Positions 32,761 through 41,692 of a stretch of DNA of 55,762 nucleotides are shown piece after piece. The notes beneath the pieces are model-generated. The model was not told where the DNA came from, did no database searches, and saw only the letters and a program-made list of their open reading frames with translations. The stretch covers positions 1 to 55,762 of the forward strand of contig NWQT01000010.1 in assembly GCA_002798295.1 (NCBI GenBank). Direction: 5' to 3'. The position numbers and the translations under genes are program-made. The stretch's first letter is position 1. The number at the start of each line of letters is the position of its first letter. This DNA is from Lysobacteraceae bacterium NML07-0707 (GTDB taxonomy: Bacteria; Pseudomonadota; Gammaproteobacteria; Xanthomonadales; Xanthomonadaceae).

Positions 32761-34850
32761 GCTTGTGCTTCCGAATCTTCTTGGCTATCTGCGTTGAGCC
32801 TTATTTGCTGCCAGTCGTCCGCGATGACTTTCCAATTCACACAGCGCTCGTTTTCACCCGACCAGACTGCCCAGAAATCTGGGTCGTCCGATTTCGGGCG
32901 ATGTTCTTCGGGCAGGGCTTTCATTTGCACAAGTACCGGCAGTTCTGACGCCCAGCCAAGCAGGATGGCATGTCGAGAAGGCAAAGAGGGCAAATCACGC
33001 AACAAGCCGCGCAGGTTGTCAGGCACCAACTTATGCACAAGTTCCTGATCCCGGTCATTGCTGATGCGGTGCAGCAAATAGCTATTGCATTGCGACAGTA
33101 CGGTGGGTGACAACTCGCTGGGACGCTGCGAGGACAGAACCAAACCCAGCCCGAACTTGCGGCCTTCACGGGCGATTTTTTCAAATACCTGACAGCATAT
33201 GGCGGCTGAATTCTGATTTTCAGCATCGTCGTGGTAGCGCTTGATGAAGGTGTGCGCTTCTTCCATCACCAGCACAGTGGGCAGGGTTCTGCCCTCCTTT
33301 AATTTGCGATAACGCTGGAGCGCTTCCAAAGTCATGCGGGCAATAACGGCGGTGATGATGTGTACCACCTCGGCAGGCACCAGCGAAAGATCAATCACAG
33401 TCACCGAACCATTGGATGCCTGGTCGTCGCCGATATGGTTGCGCAGCCACTCATCCAACGTCAGGTCTTGGGCAGTGCCCGAGATCATTTTCATGCGGCT
33501 GTCTGATAACAGCGTTCGGATGCGCATCTGCATTGTTTCAACGTACTCTGAAACTCCAAGGAGTTCAGCGTTGGCTTCAACACTGCGGAGAAGTTGCTCA
33601 CCGGTAAACGGACGCGGCACATCAGCATCAATAGGCAGGATATCAGTGTCGCTACCGCCGAACACCGAATGTGCTTTGCTCAGTGCAGCAATCAGCGTGT
33701 TGATTTCTTGAGGGGTGAAAATGATTGGCCAATCACCCGTGTGGGCAGTTAAGAGAGTTGTGATTTTTTGGATCAACTCACTAAGCGCCGTACTTTCCGT
33801 CTGGCTGAAGCTGGCGCTATCCCCCAAGCCTTCTTTCCACTTGATCAATCGATCTCGGAAACCCTTTGCAGGCCCAGAGCCTTTCCAAGGGTTTCCTGAG
33901 TTTTTTTCAACTTGAGTCGCCGATACGAGCGTGCGCAGATAGCGACGCATCTCATGGCTCGGTGTGACCGTGGTATTGAAGACTCCATCACGTACCGACC
34001 GCAGCGCCTGTACCAAGGTTGGGCGCTGAGTTTTGGCACTGGCTTGAGTGAATGCACTCCACTCTGCACTGTTCCAAAGCCACAAGGGCACTTGCAGCTG
34101 CTCGATGTTCTCTTTCTCACGAGGCTCAACAGCAAATACCCGCACATGGCTCATATCGCAGAAGGTGCTGGCGTATTCGCCGTTGGGATCGAGCACGATG
34201 AAGCGGGCATTGGGGGCTGCACCGTCACGGGCTTTGCGTGCCTCATCCATCGACCAGCGGATCAAGCCTGCGACCGAACAGGATTTGCCGCTGCCGGTGT
34301 TGCCCAGCACCGCCAGATGGCGACCAAAGAGGCGATCCGGGTCGATTCTGACCTCGGCATTGGCAGCCAGCGGGCTACTGCCAATCAACACATGCCGGTG
34401 ATCGCCAGACTCGACGATGGCGCGTAGCTGGTTTTGCGTGGGCAACAACACCGCATCGCCCACAGTGGGATAACTTTCGACGCCGCGCCGGAAACGATAG
34501 ATGTCACTACCCTCGGCGTCCTTGTCGCAAGCCAGCACTCCCAATGGATTGAGGCTCATCTTGCGCAAGGGATAAGGCAAATCCACCAGACCAAAATCCT
34601 GCATGCCCTTGCGCTTGGGGTATTGCGAGCGCTCGATGGTGATCCATTCGACCTGTGCAACCAAATGCCCGTTGTCACCGGGAATCAGTACATAGCCATT
34701 GATGCGTGGAAAAGGGCGTGGCGTACCGGTATTGAGCGCGACACCGTCGGGTGCCTCAATGTCGAGCAGTACCTTGATTTCATCGGGTGAGACAAAGTCG
34801 ATGGTACCAATGCGGAATGAATCGGCGTAGGCTAAAGGTGAAAGGCTCAT
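32757..34850 (-). CDS. herA: HerA-type helicase/translocase ATPase
   Basis: The 697-residue protein has the HerA/FtsK-like plan: an N-terminal beta-barrel-like region (about residues 10-140), Walker A LGNTGSGKSCSV near residue 192, and Walker B LPTVLVMEEAHTFIKRYH near residue 528. Near residue 560 FGLGLVLSSQRPSEL is the sensor segment and SNDRDQELV follows. HerA ATPases form hexamers and in the SIR2-HerA system assemble with the SIR2 NADase. It overlaps the SIR2 stop and the Mod start by four bases each. Confidence 0.9.
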   Translation of the reverse strand: MSLSPLAYADSFRIGTIDFVSPDEIKVLLDIEAPDGVALNTGTPRPFPRINGYVLIPGDNGHLVAQVEWITIERSQYPKRKGMQDFGLVDLPYPLRKMSLNPLGVLACDKDAEGSDIYRFRRGVESYPTVGDAVLLPTQNQLRAIVESGDHRHVLIGSSPLAANAEVRIDPDRLFGRHLAVLGNTGSGKSCSVAGLIRWSMDEARKARDGAAPNARFIVLDPNGEYASTFCDMSHVRVFAVEPREKENIEQLQVPLWLWNSAEWSAFTQASAKTQRPTLVQALRSVRDGVFNTTVTPSHEMRRYLRTLVSATQVEKNSGNPWKGSGPAKGFRDRLIKWKEGLGDSASFSQTESTALSELIQKITTLLTAHTGDWPIIFTPQEINTLIAALSKAHSVFGGSDTDILPIDADVPRPFTGEQLLRSVEANAELLGVSEYVETMQMRIRTLLSDSRMKMISGTAQDLTLDEWLRNHIGDDQASNGSVTVIDLSLVPAEVVHIITAVIARMTLEALQRYRKLKEGRTLPTVLVMEEAHTFIKRYHDDAENQNSAAICCQVFEKIAREGRKFGLGLVLSSQRPSELSPTVLSQCNSYLLHRISNDRDQELVHKLVPDNLRGLLRDLPSLPSRHAILLGWASELPVLVQMKALPEEHRPKSDDPDFWAVWSGENERCVNWKVIADDWQQIRLNADSQEDSEAQA

Positions 34851-36235
34851 ATCAAATCGTCCACGTCAGGGGAACTTACTGCGGAGTTCTTGGCGTGTTG
34901 TTGGAGTTCTGCGCCCATGCGTTGCTTGAGCAGCTCGCTCATGCGGAAGGTGGTTTTATCGATCGCCGGCTTGGGCAGGTAATGCTCAGTCAGGGTCGTC
35001 AGGTCTGCCAGGGCAGGACCAATCAACAGACTGATTTGTGAGTCGCGCCCCAATTCCTTGTAAGTCTGCATGATGCGGTCTAGCGGATCGTTATATGAGA
35101 TCACGACTAGGTGAGTTGAAGGAATGGTGAGCATGTCACGGATGACGCGGTTAATGTGCTCGTCGCCAAAACTGTAGCCGTAGGTCACCAACGTACTGTT
35201 CGGGCGACATACGGCAGCCGCCAAATCGCGGAACAGCTCCACATAGGGATAAGCGGCGGTTTCCCTGTCCTTGGCAGCATTGGGATAGATCATCAACTCG
35301 TGCGCAGTCACTTGGCTCAAGCCCGGCGCTTGCAGATAAGGATCGATCTCGGTAGCTCCAAATGGCAGACCAATGCGGCGAATGTCTTTACCTGCCTGCA
35401 CCCAGTCCAATGAACCGTGCAGTTTGGTGTAGCGCGCTACACCTTCCAGATAGCGCGGTTCGCCTCGGATTCCGGGCGGGTTGTAGTGCATGTCCAAATC
35501 CAATCGCGATGACCGGAAGATGGGCATCAGCTTGCCTACGAAGCGGTCCAGAAGGTGCAGCCCGGCCAATTCCGCCCCAGCTTCAATCAAACGGTCATAG
35601 TTGGTGGTGAAGATGCTCAGCCGATCACGTACTCCCGTGCGACTGGCAAAGCTCATCAGGAAAGTGACAAGGGTGTTGAAGGCTTGCTCACATTTGCCAT
35701 CTTTGGCAGTGGCAATGCCTTTTTCACTTTCTAGGATTGAGTGAGCGAAGTTCTTTATCCCAGCTTGAAGCTCATTGCGCAGAGTCTGTGCGTCTTTCCC
35801 CTTTTTGAGAATCTCCAAGCCGCGCAGCAGTTCATTGGCGATACGAAGTTGGTCTTCCAGATTGCCAGCTTCACGTCCAGCGGCTTCGGCGGATTTCTTG
35901 GCTGCTTGATTAATTTTTTCTTTATGGGGGCAATCGGTTAGTGGTAATTCATACATCCCAGCGGCACTTCTTTCAGTGGCTATGAAATGCACCGCATGCG
36001 TCAGTCCAGCCCCAACTAATAGCGAAAGATGCTCGGACTGGAAAAGTGATGTCAGCCAGGGCTCGATTCGGCGACGAAGATCATTGATTCCGAAATCTTC
36101 CCCTGCCCATGATGTCTTGGAATCCTCAGAAATCTTGAATTTATCTTCTTCCAAATTTCCAAACCGTATTGGCTGGTGATCGTCACGCACCTTCAGGATG
36201 TTGGGGTAGATTTCCTTGGTATTGGCAGTATTCAT
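34847..36235 (-). CDS. SIR2-domain protein, partner of HerA
   Basis: The 462-residue protein carries an N-terminal SIR2 fold: LLVGAGLT near residue 76, IFTTNYDRLIEAG near residue 207, YTKLHGSLDW near residue 270 with the catalytic-type histidine, and TYGYSFGDEHINRVI near residue 355. In known SIR2-HerA defence systems the SIR2 subunit depletes NAD+ after phage infection. I chose the ATG at 36235 because GGGAG lies five bases upstream; 36247 is in frame but has no site. It begins the five-gene operon. Its base composition is lower in GC than the housekeeping flanks. Confidence 0.9.
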   Translation of the reverse strand: MNTANTKEIYPNILKVRDDHQPIRFGNLEEDKFKISEDSKTSWAGEDFGINDLRRRIEPWLTSLFQSEHLSLLVGAGLTHAVHFIATERSAAGMYELPLTDCPHKEKINQAAKKSAEAAGREAGNLEDQLRIANELLRGLEILKKGKDAQTLRNELQAGIKNFAHSILESEKGIATAKDGKCEQAFNTLVTFLMSFASRTGVRDRLSIFTTNYDRLIEAGAELAGLHLLDRFVGKLMPIFRSSRLDLDMHYNPPGIRGEPRYLEGVARYTKLHGSLDWVQAGKDIRRIGLPFGATEIDPYLQAPGLSQVTAHELMIYPNAAKDRETAAYPYVELFRDLAAAVCRPNSTLVTYGYSFGDEHINRVIRDMLTIPSTHLVVISYNDPLDRIMQTYKELGRDSQISLLIGPALADLTTLTEHYLPKPAIDKTTFRMSELLKQRMGAELQQHAKNSAVSSPDVDDLI

Positions 36236-36403
36236 TTCATCTCCCATTCAATCAAAAACAATTCCTCTTCCTCCACCCGCTGCAGCAACGACCCTTCCAG
36301 CCCTTCAATCAGTCAACTGCGCTGGGCTTCCAGTTGGCGTTGCTGTTTTTGCCAGTGCAGTTCTTCTTGCAAAGGGATGCGATGGCTGGAAGGGGCAGCG
36401 GTG
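36232..36403 (-). pseudogene. Broken reading frame in front of the SIR2 gene
   Basis: Read leftward, the frame gives LQEELHWQKQQRQLEAQRS, then a TGA stop (36313-36315), then LIEGLEGSLLQRVEEEELFL and a stop at 36232-36234 that overlaps the SIR2 start by four bases (ATGA). The helical, glutamate-rich text and the coupling-type overlap suggest the end of a lost upstream gene of the same operon. The family is not recognised. The glmU stop lies immediately upstream, so the missing part was probably removed when the island joined this site. Confidence 0.45.
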
Positions 36404-37777
36404 TCATGACTCTTTCTTCACCGGCCTTTGCCATTCGGGCAGGGTTTGCTGGCGGGCGCGGGCCAAGGTGAGTTGGCCTTCCGGGGCGCTGCGGGTGACG
36501 GTGCTGCCGGCGCCGATGGTGGCGCCTGCGCCCACTTCAACCGGCGCGACCAGTGCGCTGTTGGAGCCGATGAAGGCGCCATCGCCAATCACGGTGCGGG
36601 ATTTGTTGACGCCGTCATAATTGCAGGTGATGGTGCCGGCGCCGATATTGACGCCGCTGCCGATGTCGGCATCGCCGATATAGCTCAAATGGTTGGCCTT
36701 ACTGCCCTGGCCAAGGCTGGATTTTTTCACTTCCACAAAATTGCCGATATGCACGCCTTCGGCCAGCGCGGCGCCGGGACGCAGCCGGGCATAGGGGCCG
36801 ATGCGGCTGTTTGCGCCTACCTGTGCGCCTTCCAGATCGCAATGGGCATGGACATGCGTGCCTGCGGCGATATGCACATTCTTCAGGCGACAGAACGGGC
36901 CGATGCGCACGCCCTCCCCCAGCACTACTTCGCCTTCAAAAATCACGTCGATATCCACCTCCACATCCATGTCGGCCTGTACCTGACCGCGCACGTCCAC
37001 GCGCGCCGGGTCGGCAAACCGCATCCCCTGGCTGCAAAGGGCTTTGACTGCACGCTGCTGGAAGGCGCGCTCAAGTTGCGCCAATTGCCAAGGGTCGTTG
37101 GCGCCCTCGGTTTCCTGCGGGTCGGCCACCACGACCATCTCGGCCGCGCGGTATTCATGCGCGGCCTTGGCAAAAATATCGGTCAGGTAATACTCGCCCT
37201 GGGCGTTGTCGTTGGACAGGCTGCCAAGCCAGTCGCGCAGGGCATCGGCATCGGCCGCCAAAATGCCGGTATTGACGATACGCACTGCGCGCTGCTCATC
37301 ATTGGCGTCCTTTTCTTCGACGATGGCGCCGACCCGACCTTCGGCATCACGCAGGATGCGGCCATAGCCGGTGGGGTTGGCAAGCTCAGCAACCAGCACC
37401 ACCAGGGCAGCGTCTTGCGCCAGCAATTTTTCAAGGCTTTCGGCGCTAATCAGCGGCACATCTCCGTACAGCACCAGCACCCGTGCGGCGGCAGGAATCT
37501 GCGCCATCACCTGCTGCACGGCATGTCCTGTCCCCAGACGCTGACGCTGCTCGGCCCATTGCAGGTCGGCCTCGGCAGAAAACGCTGCCAGCACCTGGTC
37601 GCCGCCATGACCATAGACGATATGGATGCCGGCCGGCTTGAGCTGCCGGGCAGTGTCGATGACATGCCCCAGCATCGGTTTGCCCGCCACTTTTTGCAGC
37701 ACCTTGGGCAGGCGCGATTTCATCCGTTTGCCTTCACCGGCGGCAAGAATCACGATATGCAATGGGGCGTTGTTCAT
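36404..37777 (-). CDS. glmU: Bifunctional UDP-N-acetylglucosamine pyrophosphorylase / glucosamine-1-phosphate N-acetyltransferase GlmU
   Basis: GlmU makes UDP-GlcNAc in two steps. The 457-residue product has the uridyltransferase half first, starting [29 protein letters not shown] near residue 9, with GTGHAVQQV and YGDVPL further on. The acetyltransferase half from about residue 255 is a left-handed beta helix of hexapeptide repeats (for example [18 protein letters not shown]), with the catalytic-site region [24 protein letters not shown] use the ATG at 37777, which gives the usual length; 37795 would add six residues. It lies in the same orientation as the atp operon but is separated from it by a GtrA-like gene and an insertion sequence. 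Confidence 0.96.
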   Translation of the reverse strand: MNNAPLHIVILAAGEGKRMKSRLPKVLQKVAGKPMLGHVIDTARQLKPAGIHIVYGHGGDQVLAAFSAEADLQWAEQRQRLGTGHAVQQVMAQIPAAARVLVLYGDVPLISAESLEKLLAQDAALVVLVAELANPTGYGRILRDAEGRVGAIVEEKDANDEQRAVRIVNTGILAADADALRDWLGSLSNDNAQGEYYLTDIFAKAAHEYRAAEMVVVADPQETEGANDPWQLAQLERAFQQRAVKALCSQGMRFADPARVDVRGQVQADMDVEVDIDVIFEGEVVLGEGVRIGPFCRLKNVHIAAGTHVHAHCDLEGAQVGANSRIGPYARLRPGAALAEGVHIGNFVEVKKSSLGQGSKANHLSYIGDADIGSGVNIGAGTITCNYDGVNKSRTVIGDGAFIGSNSALVAPVEVGAGATIGAGSTVTRSAPEGQLTLARARQQTLPEWQRPVKKES

Positions 37778-37846
37778 CACGGCATTCTTCGGCATGAAAA
37801 CGCCATTTTAGCCCTTACCATGCGCCATTCCCTGCCTGTTTGAAGC

Positions 37847-38233
37847 ATGAATCTTTCCCGCCAGCTTGTTGCTTATGCCGTTATTGGTGGTCTGCAATGG
37901 TTGCTTGATTGCAGCCTGACGATGGCTCTGAGCCATAGCCTGCTGCCGGTAGCACAAGCCAATATCGCCGGCCGACTGGCCGGTGCAGCGCTGGGCTTCT
38001 GGCTCAATGGCCGCTATACCTTTGGCAGCGCTGGCAATACGCTGGGCGGCAGACCGTTGGCGCGGTTTGCGCTGATGTGGCTGACGCTCACCCTTATCGG
38101 CAGCCTGCTGCTGGACGCGCTGGAGCAGCACTATTCACTGACAACCGCCTGGCTTGCCAAACCGCTGCTGGAAGCCGGGTTTGCCACCATTGGTTTTGTA
38201 CTTTCGCGTTACTGGATTTACCGGCGTGATTAG
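37847..38233 (+). CDS. GtrA-like membrane protein
   Basis: The 128-residue protein has four membrane segments (near residues 8-28, 36-54, 70-90 and 103-122), the layout of the GtrA family that flips lipid-linked sugars or serves cell-surface polysaccharide modification. FWLNGRYTFGS near residue 51 and the ending SRYWIYRRD are typical. It is divergent from glmU and is followed by the ISL3-type insertion 79 bp downstream. Confidence 0.85.
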   Translation: MNLSRQLVAYAVIGGLQWLLDCSLTMALSHSLLPVAQANIAGRLAGAALGFWLNGRYTFGSAGNTLGGRPLARFALMWLTLTLIGSLLLDALEQHYSLTTAWLAKPLLEAGFATIGFVLSRYWIYRRD

Positions 38234-38303
38234 CCGTGAATGTAGCTGACAAAAGCCGTTGAAATCATTTCCATCGTGCATCCATCCCGAAAAACGGACA
38301 CAA

Positions 38304-38311
38304 AAAAAGCG
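38304..38311. repeat. Target-site duplication, left (AAAAAGCG)
   Basis: The same eight bases lie at 41685-41692, immediately outside the right end of the element. Eight bases is the length normal for ISL3 elements. Confidence 0.95.
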
Positions 38312-38335
38312 GGGTATACGGATTTAATGGTTGAT
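38312..38335. repeat. Left terminal inverted repeat of the ISL3 element
   Basis: Begins GGGTATACGG and ends GGTTGAT. It matches the reverse complement of 41661-41684 at 21 of 24 positions. Confidence 0.92.
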
Positions 38336-38369
38336 GGGTCACCTTCACCCCATCAATCTGATACCACCC

Positions 38370-39660
38370 TCAGATGGTTGATAGATCGACTCCGTAGTTG
38401 AGTTCCTCTGCGAAGTCCGGCAGTCCGTAACCGATGGTTTTCTTGTAGAAAGGAGAGACCTTCGCAGTCGGTGCCTTCTTCTTGTGCTTCGTGGTGTAGA
38501 GCATTCGTGCCCGCATCACCTCGAAGGAGTAACCGCGCCCTTCACGGTTCTTGTCCTTGGCCAGTCGGTTGATGGACTCCGTGTAAGCGTTGGTGACGGG
38601 CATGTCCGTCTCGAAGTAGGTCATGGTCTCTTCGCGCCAGTTTCCCACTGCCCTGACCAGATCGCTCCAGACTTCCTTTTGGCCCTTCGGGATGGTGGCT
38701 ATCCACTCGTCCAGGGCGGCTTCTGCCTGGAGCCGTGTGGTGGCGTCCCAGATGCCGTAGAAGCGCTCCTTGTGCTCGTAGGCGGCCAGCAGTTGCGGGA
38801 ACGCGCCTGTCCAGGTCTCCATGATGAGGCGCTCCCGGTCTGAGACTTCGTGAGCGCGTTTCAGCAGGATTTTCCGGTCTCCCTTGAGAGTCCGGCTCTG
38901 GGACGGTTTCAGCTCCTTTCTGAGGCCCTTGCGCACTCTCTCTAGGGCATCGTTGGCCATGCGCACCACATGGAACTTATCGACCACGATACGGGCCTGG
39001 GGCAGCACAGCCTTGACCGCTGCCCGGTAGGGGGTTCCACATGTCCATGCTGACGATCTCGACCTTCTGCCGGTCTTTCAGCTTCATCAGGTAGTTGGTC
39101 ACCACGTCCTGGCGGCGGGTGGCCAGCAGGTCGAGCAGGGTTCGCTCCTCAATGTTGGTCAGAATGCAGCGGTAGCGCTTGTTCAGGTATAGCTCGTCAA
39201 TGCCCAGGATGCGGGGCGTCTCGAAGCGGTGCCAGCGCCCCAGGAACTCGGCGCGGGCGTTGAAGATGTCGCGCACCGTCTTCTCGTCCAGGCCGGTCTG
39301 TGCCGCCACAAAGGTGTAGGGGTGGTTGAAGGATTCCTTCTCCACGTACTCATGCAGCCGCAGTGTCATACGGAATCCGTCCACCATCTCCGGTAGCTGG
39401 GGCCTGAATGTTGTCTTGCAGGCCCGGCAGGTGTATCGGCGGCGGACCACCCAGAGAGTGACCCGTTTGCCGTGGATGGGCAGATCACGATAGGGAACGT
39501 CACGCTTGCCGAACCGTACGAACTCACCCTGCACGCCGCATTCCTCGCAGGCGATGGGATCGGGCACGTCCACCTGGAAGTGCATTTCGTCGTCGGTTGA
39601 TTTGCAGCCCAGTACTTGGTATTGCGGCAGGTGAAGGATGTTGTCGGGAAGTTCGGTCAT
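38370..39660 (-). pseudogene. tnpA: ISL3-family transposase, frameshifted
   Basis: The N-terminal part (39660 down to about 39030) shows the zinc-finger-like CEECGVQGEF and CRACKTTF, then DEKTVRDIFNAR and LGIDELYLNKRYRC, an ISL3 DDE feature. The C-terminal part (39008 down to 38370) continues VVDKFHVVRMANDALERVRK and has MPVTNAYTESINRLAK with the last acidic residue. Between them a run of five Gs on the plus strand (39030-39034) holds one base too many; with four, the frame reads MDMWNPYRAAVKAVLPQARI and joins the two parts into about 430 residues. A sequencing error in this homopolymer is possible. As written the enzyme is inactive. Confidence 0.92.
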
Positions 39661-39681
39661 GGTGTTGTATAGGCGTAGGTG

Positions 39682-40194
39682 TCAGTCAGATCCATCCGAC
39701 TCGGCATTGGTGTTTGCTTTTTTACCCAACAAGCTGCTGGAAACGAAAAGTAAGGCACCGAGGACAATTGCAATATCAGCCAGGTTGAAGGCCGGCCAAT
39801 GCCAGTCTCGCCAATAGAAATCAAAGGAATCCACAACATAGCCGCGAAAGACCCGGTCAATCAGGTTACCCATGGCGCCACCGAGGATAAGACTGTAAGC
39901 GATGGCTTCTCCTTTATGACGATTTTCAAGGATCAGCTTGATCAGAAAAATCGAGACCACTACCGTGATTCCGATAAAAAAGTAGCGCTGCCAGCCTCCA
40001 CCATTCGCAAAAAGACTGAATGCGGCACCGGTGTTCCATAGGTGCACCCAGTTAAAGAACGGGGTCACCGAAACATACTCGCCATAGGCCATTGATTGCT
40101 GCACCAGCCACTTTACAGCCTGATCAGACGCTGCCAGCAGGCCCGATATGGACAATAGGGCATACGGCGAGAGCTTTTTGCCAATAATGAGCAT
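39682..40194 (-). CDS. lspA: Lipoprotein signal peptidase LspA carried by the IS element
   Basis: The 170-residue protein is a type II signal peptidase that cuts prolipoproteins after lipid attachment. Four membrane segments are visible, and the two catalytic aspartates lie in GGAMGNLIDRVFRGYVVDSF and FNLADIAIV. It is cargo of the insertion sequence, three bases downstream of the CDF gene. A chromosomal copy would be expected elsewhere. What a second signal peptidase does for the element is unknown. Confidence 0.93.
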   Translation of the reverse strand: MLIIGKKLSPYALLSISGLLAASDQAVKWLVQQSMAYGEYVSVTPFFNWVHLWNTGAAFSLFANGGGWQRYFFIGITVVVSIFLIKLILENRHKGEAIAYSLILGGAMGNLIDRVFRGYVVDSFDFYWRDWHWPAFNLADIAIVLGALLFVSSSLLGKKANTNAESDGSD

Positions 40195-40197
40195 TAT

Positions 40198-41094
40198 TTA
40201 ACCCTTCAACGCCAAAATGCGTCTGGCACCGTTAAGTACAATGCCCCCCGCGATGGTGCCGATAATCAGATCCGGATAATTGGAACCGGTCCACGCGACC
40301 AGGGCGCCGGCGGTGATGACCCCCAGGTTGATCACCACGTCGTTGGCCGAGAATATCCAGCTTGCCTTCATGTGCGCCCCGCCTTCCCGATGTTTGGATA
40401 TGAGCAGCAGACAACTGGTATTGGCAATCAATGCGACGAATGCGATAGCCATCATCACCAGCGATTCAGGCTCACTACCGAATACAAAGCGTCTCACCAC
40501 CTCTACGAGCACGCCCACAGCCAAGATCAGTTGCAGTACACCAGCAAGATGCGCGGCACGTACCTGCATTTTCACGCTATGTCCAACCGCATAAAGGGCA
40601 AGCCCGTACACCGCCGCATCGGCAAAATTGTCCAGGGATTCTCCAATCAGGCCGGTGGACCGGGCGATCAGACCGGCAGTCATTTCCACCACGAACAGAA
40701 GTGCATTGATGCCGAGCAACCAGCGCAGGGTCCCGGATTCTTGCTTAGCAGAAGCTGCCGAAAACTCGGCGGCCTTGATGGTCTCCGGATTTGCAGCGAC
40801 GGTTTCCTGAAGCGAGGCGCCTAGCCCCAAGGTCTTCAGTTTCGAGGTGACGGGCTCGACCTCGCCGTCATGCACGACCTTCAGCCGGCGGTTCGACAAG
40901 TCGAAGGACAGCGCCCGAATCTCCTCAAAGCCGTTCAGGGCTAGGCGAATCATTCGTTCTTCTGATGGACAGTCCATCTTCGGCACGGCATAAACACTGA
41001 CCCATCTCCCTGGCGCCTCGGAGGAGGCCTGTATATCGGTATCCGCTGCGGACGTTGCATCACCGCCACAGGCGCCACCACAGGATTTGCTCAT
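40198..41094 (-). CDS. Cation diffusion facilitator (CDF) metal transporter with N-terminal metal-binding-type domain
   Basis: The 298-residue protein begins MSKSCGGACGG and has a short domain resembling a heavy-metal-associated fold (VPKMDCPSEERMIRLALNGFE, near residues 36-56). From residue about 125 it has the CDF core: six membrane helices with GLIGESLDNFADAAVYG and MKASWIFSANDVVINLGV, where metal-binding Asp and His/Asn positions lie. The start at 41094 follows from the MSKSCGG opening. It exports Zn, Cd, Co or Pb ions by proton antiport; the exact metal is not settled. It is divergent from the MerR gene. Confidence 0.9.
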   Translation of the reverse strand: MSKSCGGACGGDATSAADTDIQASSEAPGRWVSVYAVPKMDCPSEERMIRLALNGFEEIRALSFDLSNRRLKVVHDGEVEPVTSKLKTLGLGASLQETVAANPETIKAAEFSAASAKQESGTLRWLLGINALLFVVEMTAGLIARSTGLIGESLDNFADAAVYGLALYAVGHSVKMQVRAAHLAGVLQLILAVGVLVEVVRRFVFGSEPESLVMMAIAFVALIANTSCLLLISKHREGGAHMKASWIFSANDVVINLGVITAGALVAWTGSNYPDLIIGTIAGGIVLNGARRILALKG

Positions 41095-41133
41095 GATACG
41101 ACTCCACTTGAACAATGTTGTGGTACCATTTCA

Positions 41134-41158
41134 AACTATAAAGCTACTATAAGGTCAA
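41134..41158 (-). promoter_or_regulatory. MerR-family operator and promoter of the metal-transport genes
   Basis: Read leftward, TTGACC (41158-41153) is a -35 box, followed by the imperfect dyad ACCTTATAG-TAG-CTTTATAGT. This resembles the CadR/ZntR/PbrR operators, in which the dyad lies in an overlong spacer. It would drive the CDF gene in response to metal. Confidence 0.7.
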
Positions 41159-41189
41159 TAGAGTAAAGAATCCGTTGGGGAGGAGGCTG

Positions 41190-41597
41190 ATGCGCATTGG
41201 TCAGTTGGCGCAGTTGGTAGGGGTCGAAACACAGACGATCCGCTTCTATGAACAGCAGGGCTTGTTGCCGCCGCCTGATCGGCAGGACAACGGTTACCGT
41301 GTCTATACCGAGAAGCATGGTGAGGGGCTGGCCTTCATCCGTCGCTGCAGAATCCTGGGCCTGTCACTGGCTGAGATTCACGAACTACAGAGCTATCAGG
41401 ACGACCCTCATCAGCCTTGTACCGCCGTCAACACCTTGCTCGATGATCACATCTCTCATGTGCGGTCGCAGATAACCGCTCTGCAAGCGCTTGAGAAACA
41501 ACTCGTTTCACTGAGAGCGAGTTGCAACGATGACCGGGAAGTTGAGGCGTGTGGGGTTCTTGCTGGAATTAGCGAAGGAAACATGCACCAGCAGTAG
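41190..41597 (+). CDS. MerR-family metal-responsive regulator (CadR/PbrR-like)
   Basis: The 135-residue protein starts MRIGQLAQLVGVETQTIRFY, a MerR winged helix. The long dimerisation helix follows from about residue 75 (DDHISHVRSQITALQALEKQ). Cysteines lie near residue 77 (PCTAV), 112 (SCNDD) and 119 (EACGVL), the pattern of cadmium/lead sensors. It is divergent from the CDF gene and closes the insertion sequence on the right. Confidence 0.9.
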   Translation: MRIGQLAQLVGVETQTIRFYEQQGLLPPPDRQDNGYRVYTEKHGEGLAFIRRCRILGLSLAEIHELQSYQDDPHQPCTAVNTLLDDHISHVRSQITALQALEKQLVSLRASCNDDREVEACGVLAGISEGNMHQQ

Positions 41598-41660
41598 GTG
41601 AAGCATCAACCAGATAATCCGATGAGATGCCGGTCTGTCTCACTCTCATGCAAAGGTAAG

Positions 41661-41684
41661 ATCAACCATTTAATCCGCTTACCC
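41661..41684. repeat. Right terminal inverted repeat of the ISL3 element
   Basis: Starts ATCAACCATT and ends CTTACCC, the reverse complement of the left repeat with three mismatches. Confidence 0.92.
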
Positions 41685-41692
41685 AAAAAGCG
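41685..41692. repeat. Target-site duplication, right (AAAAAGCG)
   Basis: Identical to 38304-38311. It overlaps the base of the atp terminator stem. Confidence 0.95.

Larger units (their letters stand above)
38312..41684. mobile_element. ISPpu12-like ISL3-family element with lspA, CDF transporter and MerR genes
   Basis: The element spans 3373 bp between 24-bp inverted repeats at 38312-38335 and 41661-41684, which agree at 21 of 24 positions, and is flanked by perfect AAAAAGCG duplications. It carries a transposase with a broken frame, lspA, a CDF metal transporter and a MerR-type regulator, the gene set of ISPpu12 from Pseudomonas plasmids. From memory ISPpu12 is 3372 bp, one base shorter, which would match a single inserted base in the transposase. 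It landed in the terminator of the atp operon, with its transposase reading the same way as the atp genes. Confidence 0.95.

Noticed and set aside
39030-39034. Programmed frameshift in the ISL3 transposase
   Set aside because: ISL3 transposases are normally encoded in a single frame; a single extra base in a homopolymer is the simpler reading.
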